Below are positions 7,814 through 16,099 of a stretch of 64,000 nucleotides of DNA, in pieces. The DNA comes from Pigmentiphaga litoralis (GTDB taxonomy: Bacteria; Pseudomonadota; Gammaproteobacteria; Burkholderiales; Burkholderiaceae_B): positions 930,001 to 994,000 of the forward strand of contig NZ_JACCBP010000001.1 of the NCBI RefSeq assembly GCF_013408655.1, read 5' to 3'. The notes beneath the pieces were generated by a model. It did no database searches, was not told the DNA's origin, and worked only from the letters and a program-made list of their open reading frames with translations. Position numbers and translations under genes: made by a program. Position 1 is the first letter of the stretch. Every line of letters begins with the position of its first letter.

Positions 7814-8631
7814 GGCGCGTATCCGTCGGCTGGTGCGATCGCGGTCGTGCACGCAGCGTTGCCCGCTATCGTCGTTGCCGATGCGCCCGACGATGCCCGT
7901 GCGGACGTGGCCGCCGACGCTTCCGCCGGCCGGGCTGCCGATGCCCGCACATCGTCGGTCGGCGCCGCGCCGCCAGCCCGGCAGCCGCAGCCCCGTAAAA
8001 AGAACGCCACGGCATCCTGCACGTGCCCGGGCGGCACATTGCCAGCGCACACCGTCGGGTCTTGCACCGGGGCGCACAGTAGCGCCCGATAGCTGCGCGC
8101 GGCAAACGGGATGTCGATGGCCGGCAAGTCGCCGCGGTTCACGGCGTCCTGAAGCAGGGCGCCGACAAAGCCGTCGATGATGTCGACCGTTTCCCGTCGG
8201 ACCAGGGCAGACAGGTCGGGCACATGGACCAGTTCCGCCATGATCAACCGCCGCCAGGCGGTCGCGGTGGGACCCGACGAACAATCGAGCAGATCCGCGC
8301 CAAAGGCTTCCAGACGGTCTTTGAGCGGCACGCGCTGCGCATCGGTGCGCAAAGGCGGCACGACGTCGTTCACCAGCCGGCGCAGCACGGCCACCAGCAG
8401 GTCTTCCTTGGCGGCAAAGCGGCTGTACAGCGTGCGTTTTGCCACACCCGCCTCGCGCGCGATGGCGTCGATGCTGGTGGCTTGGTAACCGTTTTTGGTG
8501 ATGAGGCGGGTGGCGGCATCGACGATGTGATCGGCGAGCGCACTGGCTTGATCGCGGGTGGGCCGTCCGGCCGCATGCGCGGGGCGGGGCGGCGGCGGGG
8601 CATCCGTCATGCTTGGTTGCGCATCTCTCAT
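7810..8631 (-). CDS. TetR/AcrR-family regulator, first gene of the MCE operon
   Basis: About 273 residues from ATG 8631; GTG 8643 and ATG 8610 are alternatives and no start has a convincing ribosome site. After a Pro-rich lead comes the TetR helix-turn-helix 'AATRLITKNGYQATSIDAIAREAGVAKRTLYSRFAAKEDLLVAVLRR'. The ligand domain ends in a Cys/Ala-rich tail ('FFLRGCGCRAGGAAPTDD...'). It overlaps the MlaE start by ATGA, so repressor and lipid-transport genes are translationally coupled and probably autoregulated together. Confidence 0.88.
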   Translation of the reverse strand: MRDAQPSMTDAPPPPRPAHAAGRPTRDQASALADHIVDAATRLITKNGYQATSIDAIAREAGVAKRTLYSRFAAKEDLLVAVLRRLVNDVVPPLRTDAQRVPLKDRLEAFGADLLDCSSGPTATAWRRLIMAELVHVPDLSALVRRETVDIIDGFVGALLQDAVNRGDLPAIDIPFAARSYRALLCAPVQDPTVCAGNVPPGHVQDAVAFFLRGCGCRAGGAAPTDDVRASAARPAEASAATSARASSGASATTIAGNAACTTAIAPADGYAP

Positions 8632-8779
8632 TGCCCGGGTCACCCGTTCTTTGATTAGCTGGAGGTTGCCGCGATCCGCCGGGACGACGCCCCGCGGGTG
8701 GCGAACGACTATAGCACTAATGAAACGATGCAGGTGCCATTAGGAACAGGATGGCACGGCATGCTGCAAGGAGCCGAAT

Positions 8780-9547
8780 ATGGAACGGTATACGAACAAG
8801 GTGGTGATCGTCACGGGCGCGGGCTCGGGAATCGGGGCGGCGACAGCGCGCCGTTTTGCCACGGAGGGCGCATCCGTGGTGCTGGCCGGGCGCACGCGCG
8901 ACAAACTGGACGACGTCGCCAAGACCCTGGGCAACGATGACAAGGTGCTGGTCCGGCCGACCGACGTGGCGGACCTGTCCGACGTGGAAGGCCTGGTGCA
9001 AGACGCGGTCGCCCGCTTCGGCCGGCTGGACGTGCTGGTCAACAACGCCGGTACCGTGGTTGAAGGCAAGATCACCGAGGTGTCCGCAGAAGACTGGCGC
9101 AAGGTCATGGCGACCGACCTGGACGGCGTCTTCCATGGCTGCCGCGCCGCCTTGCCGGAACTGATCAAGACCAAGGGTTCCATCGTCAATACGTCGTCGG
9201 TGTCGGGCCTGGGCGGCGACTGGGGCATGAGCGTGTACAACGCGGCAAAGGGCGCGGTGACCAACTTCACGCGCGCGCTGGCGATGGACCATGGCCGTGA
9301 CGGCGTGCGGGTCAATGCCGTGTGCCCCAGCCTGACGCGCAGCGAGATGACGGACGACATGTTCGCCAACAAGGAATTGATGGCCAAGTTCATGGAGCGC
9401 ATTCCGCTGGGCCGCGCGGCCGAAGCCGAAGACATTGCCGACGTGATCGCTTTCCTGGGCAGCGACGATGCGCGCTTCATTACGGGCGTGAATCTGCCCG
9501 TGGACGGCGGCCTGTCGGCATCCAACGGCCAACCGCCGCAGACCTGA
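8780..9547 (+). CDS. SDR-family oxidoreductase
   Basis: 255 residues, classical short-chain dehydrogenase. Cofactor motif TGAGSGIG at 12-19, 'LVNNAG', catalytic Ser in 'IVNTSSVSGLGG', and YNAAK as the YxxxK motif; C-terminal 'FITGVNLPVDGGLSASNGQ'. 'AGRTRDK' after beta-2 has an Arg, typical of NADP preference. 'AAGGAG'-type site 'caaggag' precedes the ATG. It is divergent from the TetR-led MCE operon, so the regulator may act on both. Substrate unknown. Confidence 0.92.
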   Translation: MERYTNKVVIVTGAGSGIGAATARRFATEGASVVLAGRTRDKLDDVAKTLGNDDKVLVRPTDVADLSDVEGLVQDAVARFGRLDVLVNNAGTVVEGKITEVSAEDWRKVMATDLDGVFHGCRAALPELIKTKGSIVNTSSVSGLGGDWGMSVYNAAKGAVTNFTRALAMDHGRDGVRVNAVCPSLTRSEMTDDMFANKELMAKFMERIPLGRAAEAEDIADVIAFLGSDDARFITGVNLPVDGGLSASNGQPPQT

Positions 9548-9593
9548 TGCGGATGGCCCGGACAGCCCCCGACATGACTCCAAGGATGACACC

Positions 9594-10223
9594 ATGATGA
9601 CCGGATGGCGCTTGAACCGTAACGCATCGCGACGCGGCCTGCTTGGCCTGCTGGTCGGTGCGGGCCTGGCCTGCGCGGCGTCGTTTGCCGTGCCGGACAC
9701 GGCGGTGGCCGGGTCGGCCGGTGGCAACACCAACGGCGCCAACCCCCTGGTAGCCGAGCGGTGGAAGACCCGGCCGCTGGTGATCGTCGCGCCGTCCGCG
9801 ACCGACCCCACGCTGGTCAGGATGCAGGACATCCTGCAGACGCCCGCCAACCAGGCCGCGTTCAAGGAACGCCAGATGGTCTTGTACGTGGTGGTGGGCG
9901 ATCGCGCCCGCCGCGACGACGCGTGGCTGTCGGCGGACCAGGCGCGCGCCATCCGCGGCGCCATGGACGTGGCGGCCGATGCGCCCGCGACCGTGCTGCT
10001 GGTCGGCTTGGATGGCGGCGTCAAGATGCGCGAGCAGGGCGTGATCGACGCAAAGACCCTGTTCGGCACCATCGACCAGATGCCGATGCGGCAACCGCGC
10101 GGGAGCATCCAGGGCGGCAGCAGTCGGCAAGACACCAGTCATCAAGACACACGTCATCAAGACATCAACCATTCCAGCACTTCAGTTTCCGATGTTCCCC
10201 ACAACGATAAAAAGGGAGTTTGA
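9594..10223 (+). CDS. Secreted DUF4174-domain protein
   Basis: 209 residues with a Sec/Tat-like signal (RNASRRGLLGLLVGAGLACAASFA). The DUF4174 domain spans roughly 55-165: 'RPLVIVAPSATDPTLVRMQDIL', 'FKERQMVLYVVVGD', and 'VLLVGLDGGVKMREQGVID...IDQMPMRQ', the family hallmark. Function of DUF4174 is not established; the fold looks thioredoxin-like without a CxxC. The C-terminal 35 residues are a low-complexity polar tail with repeated 'xHQD' units. A small secreted protein gene follows two bases after its stop. Confidence 0.82.
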   Translation: MMTGWRLNRNASRRGLLGLLVGAGLACAASFAVPDTAVAGSAGGNTNGANPLVAERWKTRPLVIVAPSATDPTLVRMQDILQTPANQAAFKERQMVLYVVVGDRARRDDAWLSADQARAIRGAMDVAADAPATVLLVGLDGGVKMREQGVIDAKTLFGTIDQMPMRQPRGSIQGGSSRQDTSHQDTRHQDINHSSTSVSDVPHNDKKGV

Positions 10224-10225
10224 CC

Positions 10226-10639
10226 ATGAGCCTGTCTTCTTCACCCAAGCACTTCCCGGCCCTGCGCCTTCGCCACCTTGCAGCGGGCGTCCTTGGCGCG
10301 CTGGCTTTTTCGTCGGCCGCACTCGCAGCCAGCGCATCGGCTGACATCGACGCGCAATACAAGAAAGAGATGGCGGCATGCACCAGCGGCACGTCCAACC
10401 AGGACCGCGCCACCTGCATCCGCGAAGCGGGCGCCGCGCGCGATGAAGCCCGCCGCAACCGCCTGGCCGACGGCGCCGGTGACCAGTACCAGAAGAACGC
10501 GCTGGCGCGCTGCGAGTCGCTGCCCGCCAGCGACAAGGCCGAATGCGTGGCCCGCATGAAGCAGGGCACCACCAGCGGCAGCGTCGAAGGGGGTGGGGTG
10601 ATCCGCGAGCATCGCACCGTGGTGCCCGCCACGCGTTAA
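10226..10639 (+). CDS. Small secreted protein, Cys-containing, unknown function
   Basis: 137 residues from ATG 10226, preceded by 'aaaaagggag' with good spacing. A clear signal peptide ends at 'FSSAALA-AS'. The mature part is short, charged and helical, with four cysteines in two C-x(12)-C-like pairs ('MAACTSGTSNQDRATCIREAG' and 'LARCESLPASDKAECVARM'), suggesting two disulfide-bonded helical hairpins. Immediately downstream of the DUF4174 gene, so the two probably function together in the periplasm. No family recognised with certainty. Confidence 0.8.
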   Translation: MSLSSSPKHFPALRLRHLAAGVLGALAFSSAALAASASADIDAQYKKEMAACTSGTSNQDRATCIREAGAARDEARRNRLADGAGDQYQKNALARCESLPASDKAECVARMKQGTTSGSVEGGGVIREHRTVVPATR

Positions 10640-10644
10640 GCACC

Positions 10645-10664
10645 CAGGGGGCGCAAGCGCCCTG
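10645..10664 (+). terminator. GC hairpin after the secreted-protein gene
   Basis: CAGGGGGCGC at 10645-10654 pairs with GCGCCCTG at 10657-10664 around an AA turn, with a bulged G. It begins six bases after the stop. No T-run follows on the plus strand, so it may act as a Rho-assisted end or mRNA stabiliser rather than a strong intrinsic terminator. Confidence 0.4.
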
Positions 10665-10742
10665 CGCCCTGCCATAAAAAGCTGTCCACCGCGACCGCCG
10701 CCATGCAGAATGATGCCCAACTTACAAGACGGGTGATTTCGG

Positions 10743-12590
10743 ATGGCGGTGGAAGGATACGCAAAAGAGCTGGTGCCTATCGTGGCGCTGCTCGCGGCAG
10801 GCGTGGTGGCGGTGCCCCTGTTCAAGCGCTTGGGCCTGGGGTCGGTGCTGGGCTATCTGGCGGCCGGCCTGGTCATGGGCCCGTTTGGCTTCGACCTGTT
10901 CGGGGATCCCGAATCGGTGCTGCACATCGCCGAACTCGGCGTCGTCATGTTCCTGTTCGTGATCGGGCTGGAGATGCAACCGTCGCATCTCTGGAGCCTG
11001 CGCAAGGAAATCTTTGGCCTGGGCGTCGCTCAGGTCGTTGTGTGCGGCGCCATCCTGACGGGCGTCGGCATTCTGGCCGGCCTGCCGCATGCGGTGGCCT
11101 TTGTCGGCGCCATGGGCTTCGTGCTGTCCTCCACCGCCATTGCGGTGCAAGTGCTGGACGAACAGGGCAAGACCTCCACGCCCTATGGCCAGCGCATCGT
11201 TTCCATCCTGTTGCTGGAAGACCTGGCGATCGTGCCCTTGCTGGCCCTGGTCGCTTTTGTCGGTCCCGCCACGTCCGACAGTGACGACGCGTCGCGCTGG
11301 GTGACCGTCGGCGTTGCCATCGGCTCGCTGGCCGCCTTGCTGGCCGCCGGGCGCTGGCTGCTCAATCCCATGTTCCGGATCCTGGCGGGCGCCCGCGCCC
11401 GCGAAGTGATGACGGCCGCCGCCTTGCTGGTGGTGCTGGGCGCGGCGCTGGCCATGGAACTGGGCGGGCTGTCGATGGCGCTGGGCGCTTTCGTCGCCGG
11501 GGTGCTGCTGTCCGAATCCAGCTTCCGCCACCAGCTGGAAGCCGACATCGAACCGTTCCGCGGCATCCTGCTCGGGCTGTTTTTCATGGGCGTCGGCATG
11601 TCGCTGGACCTGTCGATCTTTGCCCGGGAATGGCAGGTGATCGTGGCGGGTGTGGCGGGCTACATGGCCCTGAAGGCGGTGGGCATCTACGTCGTGGCGC
11701 GTGCGTTCAAGGGCTCGCACATCGAAGCGATCCGCCGCGCCGCCGTGCTGGCCCAGGGCGGCGAATTCGCGTTCGTGCTGTATTCGGCGGCGGGCGCCGC
11801 CGGCATTCTGGACGTCAACACCAGCGCCATCTTCACGGCCATCGTGATCCTGTCGATGGCGCTGACGCCGCTGGCGTTGATCGCCTCGCGCAAGCTGTTC
11901 CCGAACCGCAAGGAAGTGTCGATGGAAGGGATCGAGCGCGCGTCCAGCGCCGAGGGCGAAGTGCTGATCATCGGCTTCGGCCGTTTTTCGCAGGTCGCCA
12001 GCCAGGCGCTGCTGGCCCGCGGCATCACGATCACCATTATTGAAAACGACCCCGACATGATCCGGTCGGCCGGCAACTTCGGCTTCCAGGTGTTCTACGG
12101 CGACGGCTCGCGGCTCGAAGACCTGCGCACCTCGGGCGCGGCCAGTGCGCGCGCGATCCTGGTGTGCGTGGACGATGAAAAGACCACCGATCGCATCGTC
12201 GAACTGGTGCAGCACAATTTTCCGCGCTCGCAGTTGTACGTGCGGTCCTACGACCGGCGGCATGCGCTGGCCCTGATCGGCAAGGGGGTCGAATACCAGA
12301 TCCGCGAAACGTTCGAGTCGGCCATGGCCATGGGCGAGGCGGCGCTGCGGGGCCTCGGCGTGGCGGACGACGATGTCGTCACGCTCATGACCGAAGTGCG
12401 GCGGCGGGATGAAGAGCGTCTGGAACTGCAGATTGCGGGCGGGCTTTTGGCGGGCCGCAGTGTGGACCGTGGACGCTTCCCGATGCCTGCGCCATTGACC
12501 GAACCAAAGGGGCCGGGGCGGGCGCTGAACCCGGAGGCAGCGCAGGCTTTGCGGGACAAGGAAGCCGCGGAACAAGAGGCGGCTTCCTGA
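10743..12590 (+). CDS. CPA2 monovalent cation:proton antiporter, KefB/KefC-like
   Basis: 615 residues. About 12 membrane segments fill residues 1-385 (Na+/H+ exchanger domain with 'LGVVMFLFVIGLEMQP', 'GFVLSSTAIAVQVLDEQGK', 'LLEDLAIVPLLALVAF', 'AQGGEFAFVLYSAAGAAGI'), then a RCK/TrkA-N domain from about 402 ('EVLIIGFGRFSQVASQALLARGITITIIENDPDMI'), as in glutathione-gated K+ efflux systems. 'QGGEF' and the RCK domain support KefB/KefC rather than a simple NhaP. Likely role: K+ efflux and cytoplasmic acidification during electrophile stress. No KefF/KefG ancillary subunit is adjacent. Confidence 0.92.
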   Translation: MAVEGYAKELVPIVALLAAGVVAVPLFKRLGLGSVLGYLAAGLVMGPFGFDLFGDPESVLHIAELGVVMFLFVIGLEMQPSHLWSLRKEIFGLGVAQVVVCGAILTGVGILAGLPHAVAFVGAMGFVLSSTAIAVQVLDEQGKTSTPYGQRIVSILLLEDLAIVPLLALVAFVGPATSDSDDASRWVTVGVAIGSLAALLAAGRWLLNPMFRILAGARAREVMTAAALLVVLGAALAMELGGLSMALGAFVAGVLLSESSFRHQLEADIEPFRGILLGLFFMGVGMSLDLSIFAREWQVIVAGVAGYMALKAVGIYVVARAFKGSHIEAIRRAAVLAQGGEFAFVLYSAAGAAGILDVNTSAIFTAIVILSMALTPLALIASRKLFPNRKEVSMEGIERASSAEGEVLIIGFGRFSQVASQALLARGITITIIENDPDMIRSAGNFGFQVFYGDGSRLEDLRTSGAASARAILVCVDDEKTTDRIVELVQHNFPRSQLYVRSYDRRHALALIGKGVEYQIRETFESAMAMGEAALRGLGVADDDVVTLMTEVRRRDEERLELQIAGGLLAGRSVDRGRFPMPAPLTEPKGPGRALNPEAAQALRDKEAAEQEAAS

Positions 12591-12662
12591 GCTCCCAGTC
12601 AAGGATCACTTGCTGGCGAGCGGTCGGGAAGGTCTGCTTCCCGGCCTGACTGAAGGGAAGGC

Positions 12663-13481
12663 TTACTTCCCTGTCGGCCACCACCGGACCAGGTCGGGCG
12701 GGGCGGTATCGAATTCGAAGTCGTCGTCTTGCGCGACGTTGCTGGAAGGTGTGTCGGTTGCTGTCGAGCGGGATACATGGTGAAACACGTCGGGCGCCGC
12801 TACCACAGTGGGTGCGTCCCAATCGAAGCTGGCGCCGCGCCGAGACGCTTCATAGACCGCTTCGGATTTACTGTTAACACCGAGCCTACGGTAGAGTGCG
12901 TAAGCGTGAGATTTGGCGGTAGAAATCGAGATGTTGAGCAGTTCGCCAACTGCCTGAATCGAGTGGCCCCGGGCGAGGGCGACCAGCACTTCATACTGTC
13001 TGGCGGTAATGCCGAGCAATTCCATGTCTGCATTCTGCTGCTGACCAGGCGGATCCAGCGGCTTGACCAGACGGGACGTCAGGCCCGGCGGCACCGGCTG
13101 CTGGACGGCCGGGAAGCAGCGGCCACCGACCCGCACCAACCGGATCGACGCCACCAGCACCTCTACCGAGGCGCCACTGTCCACACAGCCCCGCACGTTC
13201 GACGCCGCGGGCAGCATCGGCGTGACCATGATGGGATCGGGCGACAGGAACAGGATGTTGGGCCGGGGAATTGACGCGGCAATGGCCACGTCGCGGGCAA
13301 GCGCGTCCTGCTCGATCGGCAGCGAGAACAGGATCATGTCGGCGCCCGCATAGGCCTGGGGGTGACGCAGGTCGTGCGTCGAGCGGGGAATAGGCACCCA
13401 GCTTGGATCGACTTCGGTGAGAATCTGCTGCAACCCACGCTGGAGCACCGGGTGGGTCTCAGTGATGATGATATCGACCAT
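12663..13481 (-). CDS. LuxR-type response regulator with degenerate receiver
   Basis: 272 residues from ATG 13481, which has 'aggaagagg' upstream. Residues 1-120 resemble a receiver ('VDIIITETHPVLQRGLQQIL', 'GADMILFSLP', 'GCVDSGASVEVLVASIRLVRVGG'), but the acidic pair at the start is T-E instead of D-D. The LuxR helix-turn-helix is at about 150-210 ('LGITARQYEVLVALARGHSIQAVGELLNISISTAKSHAYALYRRLGV'). A 55-residue acidic tail ends in 'RWWPTGK'. Probably a phosphorylation-independent or ligand-tuned regulator; no kinase gene is adjacent. Confidence 0.85.
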   Translation of the reverse strand: MVDIIITETHPVLQRGLQQILTEVDPSWVPIPRSTHDLRHPQAYAGADMILFSLPIEQDALARDVAIAASIPRPNILFLSPDPIMVTPMLPAASNVRGCVDSGASVEVLVASIRLVRVGGRCFPAVQQPVPPGLTSRLVKPLDPPGQQQNADMELLGITARQYEVLVALARGHSIQAVGELLNISISTAKSHAYALYRRLGVNSKSEAVYEASRRGASFDWDAPTVVAAPDVFHHVSRSTATDTPSSNVAQDDDFEFDTAPPDLVRWWPTGK

Positions 13482-13633
13482 GTAGGCCTCTTCCTTACAG
13501 ATGAAGTGTCGATAACTTAACCGCAACTCAACCATTCGGACGCTTCACAGTATTTCAAGTTGTCAATCCGGATTGGTCCCGACCGCGGCCGTTGACGGCC
13601 TGATTGCGGGTCCGCGATGCGGCGGGGGCCGGC

Positions 13634-14170
13634 ATGATGCCACAAGCGCGCCGCAATGCTAGGCTAGCGACCGCTGCGCTGGGTGCGTCGCACCTGCGCG
13701 GCATCCGCCGCCCCCCACTCTTGCAAGGCCTAGTCCCTTTGCCCACGTCATCCCTTTCGTCAACCGGCCGCCTCGGCTTCTGGCGCGTCGCCGCCCTGGC
13801 CGTCGTGGTCTTGTGGTTCGGCATCGGCGGCATCGCGCATTTTATGTCGCCCGAGATATTCGCCTCCACGATTCCCCCCTTCCTGCCCTGGGCCCTGCCT
13901 GCGGTCTACATCACGGGCGCCCTGGAATTGCTCGGCGCAGCCGGACTGCTCTGGCGGCCCAGCCGCCGCGCAGCCGGTTGGGGCCTGATCGCGCTGACGG
14001 TCTGCGTCACGCCGGCCAACGTCTACATGTGGCTGCATCCAGAACTTTTCCCGCAGATCCCGCCCGCCGCCTTGCTGTGGCGCTTGCCCTTGCAGGTCGT
14101 GCTGCTGGCCGTAATCGCGTTCGGCAGCCGGCCGCCGCCGGCCGTGTCTTTCAGCGAGCATCGGGCATGA
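13634..14170 (+). CDS. DoxX-like membrane protein
   Basis: Up to 178 residues; the start is uncertain because the first 45 residues before 'GFWRVAALAVVVLWFGIGGIAHF' look weakly coding, and a TTG at 13739 would give a shorter protein. Four membrane helices follow the DoxX pattern: 'FMSPEIFASTIPPFLPWALPAVYITGALELLGAAGLL', then 'WGLIALTVCVTPANVYMWLHPELFP' and a last helix. DoxX-type proteins are small quinone- or redox-linked membrane proteins. The stop overlaps the EamA transporter start (ATGA), implying an operon. Confidence 0.78.
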   Translation: MMPQARRNARLATAALGASHLRGIRRPPLLQGLVPLPTSSLSSTGRLGFWRVAALAVVVLWFGIGGIAHFMSPEIFASTIPPFLPWALPAVYITGALELLGAAGLLWRPSRRAAGWGLIALTVCVTPANVYMWLHPELFPQIPPAALLWRLPLQVVLLAVIAFGSRPPPAVSFSEHRA

Positions 14171-15063
14171 CCGCCGCGCATTTGCTGGCGCCGCTGCTGG
14201 CAGTCATGATCTGGGCGGTCAATACGATCGTCAGCAAGCTGGCGGCGGGCGTTATCGACCCGGCCGCCATTTCCTTGTTTCGCTGGGTATTGGCCGGGGG
14301 CTTGCTGGGTCTGGTGTTTGGCCGGTCGGTATGGCGCGCGCGCGCCCTGGTCGTGCGCCTGCTGCCCAAGCTGTTCGTCCTCAGCATGCTGGGCATGGTG
14401 CTGTACCAGTGCCTGGCCTACGTGGCGGCCAGCACCACCACCGCCACCAATATGGGCATCGTGATTTCGCTGATGCCCTTGCTGGCCGTCGTGCTCAGTG
14501 TGCTGATCCTGCGCGAGGTGATCACCGTAGGCGCCGTGCTGGGCGGGCTGCTGTCGATCGCGGGCCTGGCGTATCTGCTTAGTCATGGCGATCCGGCGTC
14601 GCTGCTGACTGCCGGCGTGCGGCTGGGGGACGGGCTGATGCTGCTGGCCAGCCTGGCCTATGCGGGCTACGCGGTACTGCTCAAGAAATGGAAGCTGCCC
14701 CTGGGCAACTGGCAGTCCCTGACAGTGCAGACCTGGTGCGCCGTGCCGGTGCTGTTCGTGTACTACCTGATCAACGGCGCGCCGCCCATCACGCAGGCCG
14801 GCTTGCCGCTGGTGCTGTATGCCGGCATTCCGGCATCGGTGCTGGCGCCATTTCTGTGGATGCTGGGCATTGCCCGCCTGGGGCCGATGCGCACCACCGC
14901 CCTGATGAACCTGCTGCCGGTGTTTACCGTGGCGATCGCCATGGCGTTCCTGGGCGAGACGCTGCACGCCTACGACGTGATCGGCGGCGTGGTGACCTTG
15001 CTGGGGGTGGGGGTGGCGCAGGCGATCAAGACGCCGCTGCTGCGCCGGGACCGGGAAAGGTGA
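14167..15063 (+). CDS. EamA/DMT-family transporter
   Basis: 298 residues, ten predicted membrane segments in two EamA repeats: 'LLAVMIWAVNTIVSKLAAGVI..FRWVLAG' and 'LMLLASLAYAGYAVLLKKWKLPLG'. Repeat ends 'VLGGLLSIAGLAYLLSHG' and 'IGGVVTLLGVGVAQA' are typical. These export metabolites or amino acids; substrate unknown. It starts inside the DoxX-like gene's stop codon, and its 3' end overlaps the convergent LysR gene by 38 bases. Confidence 0.92.
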   Translation: MTAAHLLAPLLAVMIWAVNTIVSKLAAGVIDPAAISLFRWVLAGGLLGLVFGRSVWRARALVVRLLPKLFVLSMLGMVLYQCLAYVAASTTTATNMGIVISLMPLLAVVLSVLILREVITVGAVLGGLLSIAGLAYLLSHGDPASLLTAGVRLGDGLMLLASLAYAGYAVLLKKWKLPLGNWQSLTVQTWCAVPVLFVYYLINGAPPITQAGLPLVLYAGIPASVLAPFLWMLGIARLGPMRTTALMNLLPVFTVAIAMAFLGETLHAYDVIGGVVTLLGVGVAQAIKTPLLRRDRER

Positions 15064-15949
15064 CGCCCAGCACGCAGTCCTGCAGGATCTCCGACAATTC
15101 GCGGGCAGCCGGCCCGATCTGTCCCGGCTTGCCCGACACCAGATAGAGGGGCACGCGCCGTGTGCCGCCCTCTGCCAGCGGCAAGGGCGCGACGCGGCCG
15201 GTGTCCAGCATCGGCTGGATCACGTGCCGGGGCAGCCACGCGAATCCCAGGCCGCTGGCCACCATGTCGGCCGACGTTTCCATGCTGGTGACCGTCCAGC
15301 GCTGCGCGGCGCCCAGCCAGCCGTCGTCGCGCGGTTTGCTGGTGCCCGAATCGCGCGCCACGATCTGCAGTTCCAGCCGCAGGTCGTCCATGGTCAGTGC
15401 GCGACCCAGCTGGAACAGCGCATGGTCGGGACACGCGACGGCGATGAAGTCCACATCAATCAACAGCTTGCCCAGGAACTGAGACGGCACGCGGGTGCCG
15501 ATCACGATATCGGTGCCCTGATCGAGCAGGGCCTCGTCCGCGCCCGACAGCACCACTTCGCGCAGCTGCACCCGGGTCTGCGTGACTGACTGGGTAAAGC
15601 GCGCCAGGGCGCGCAGCAGCAGCGGCTTGGGAAACGCCACGTCCACCGCCAGGCCGATTTCGGATTCCCACCCTTGCCGCAGGCTGGCGGCCGTGTGTTC
15701 CAGCCGATGCGCACCCGCCAGCAATTCAGACGCGCTGCGCAGCAGGGCCTTGCCGTGATCGGTCAGCTGGGCTTTGCGCCCAACCATCACAAGCAGTTCC
15801 ACGCCCAGCTGTTCCTGCAGCCGGGACACCATATAACTGACCGACGACTGGCTGCGGTGCAGGTGCTCGGCGGCCTGCGCAAAGCCCCCCTGGTCGACGA
15901 TGGCCTGCAGGACGGCCCACTGTTCCAGGGTGGTTCGGGGCATACGCAT
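15026..15949 (-). CDS. LysR-family transcriptional regulator (pirin-linked)
   Basis: 307 residues: N-terminal winged HTH ('LEQWAVLQAIVDQGGFAQAAEHLHRSQSSVSYMVSRLQEQLGVELL') and a two-lobe effector domain from about 95. It is divergent from a pirin gene, and the 150-base spacer contains an inverted pair of GATTATCCGATC sites, so it very likely controls pirin and itself. LysR-pirin divergent pairs are common in Proteobacteria. Its 3' end overlaps the EamA gene by 38 bases. Confidence 0.93.
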   Translation of the reverse strand: MRMPRTTLEQWAVLQAIVDQGGFAQAAEHLHRSQSSVSYMVSRLQEQLGVELLVMVGRKAQLTDHGKALLRSASELLAGAHRLEHTAASLRQGWESEIGLAVDVAFPKPLLLRALARFTQSVTQTRVQLREVVLSGADEALLDQGTDIVIGTRVPSQFLGKLLIDVDFIAVACPDHALFQLGRALTMDDLRLELQIVARDSGTSKPRDDGWLGAAQRWTVTSMETSADMVASGLGFAWLPRHVIQPMLDTGRVAPLPLAEGGTRRVPLYLVSGKPGQIGPAARELSEILQDCVLGVTFPGPGAAAAS

Positions 15950-15985
15950 GTTGGCATCCAGACAGTCAAGGTCAGCCGCTAATGT

Positions 15986-16039
15986 ATCGGATTATCCGAT
16001 CAAACAGGCCAAATCTTTGCGCTTATCGATCGGATAATC
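15986..16039. promoter_or_regulatory. Paired LysR operator between lysR and pirin
   Basis: GATTATCCGATC at 15990-16001 and its exact reverse complement GATCGGATAATC at 16028-16039 are 38 bases apart centre to centre, close to whole helical turns. The left site sits inside a 15-base palindrome ATCGGATTATCCGAT (15986-16000). This recognition/activation-site pair is typical of LysR regulators. Confidence 0.75.
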
Positions 16040-16099
16040 AAGGCGTAAAGTTCAGTCCATGCCAACAACGACCGACACGGTCCTGACAGGAGCCACACC

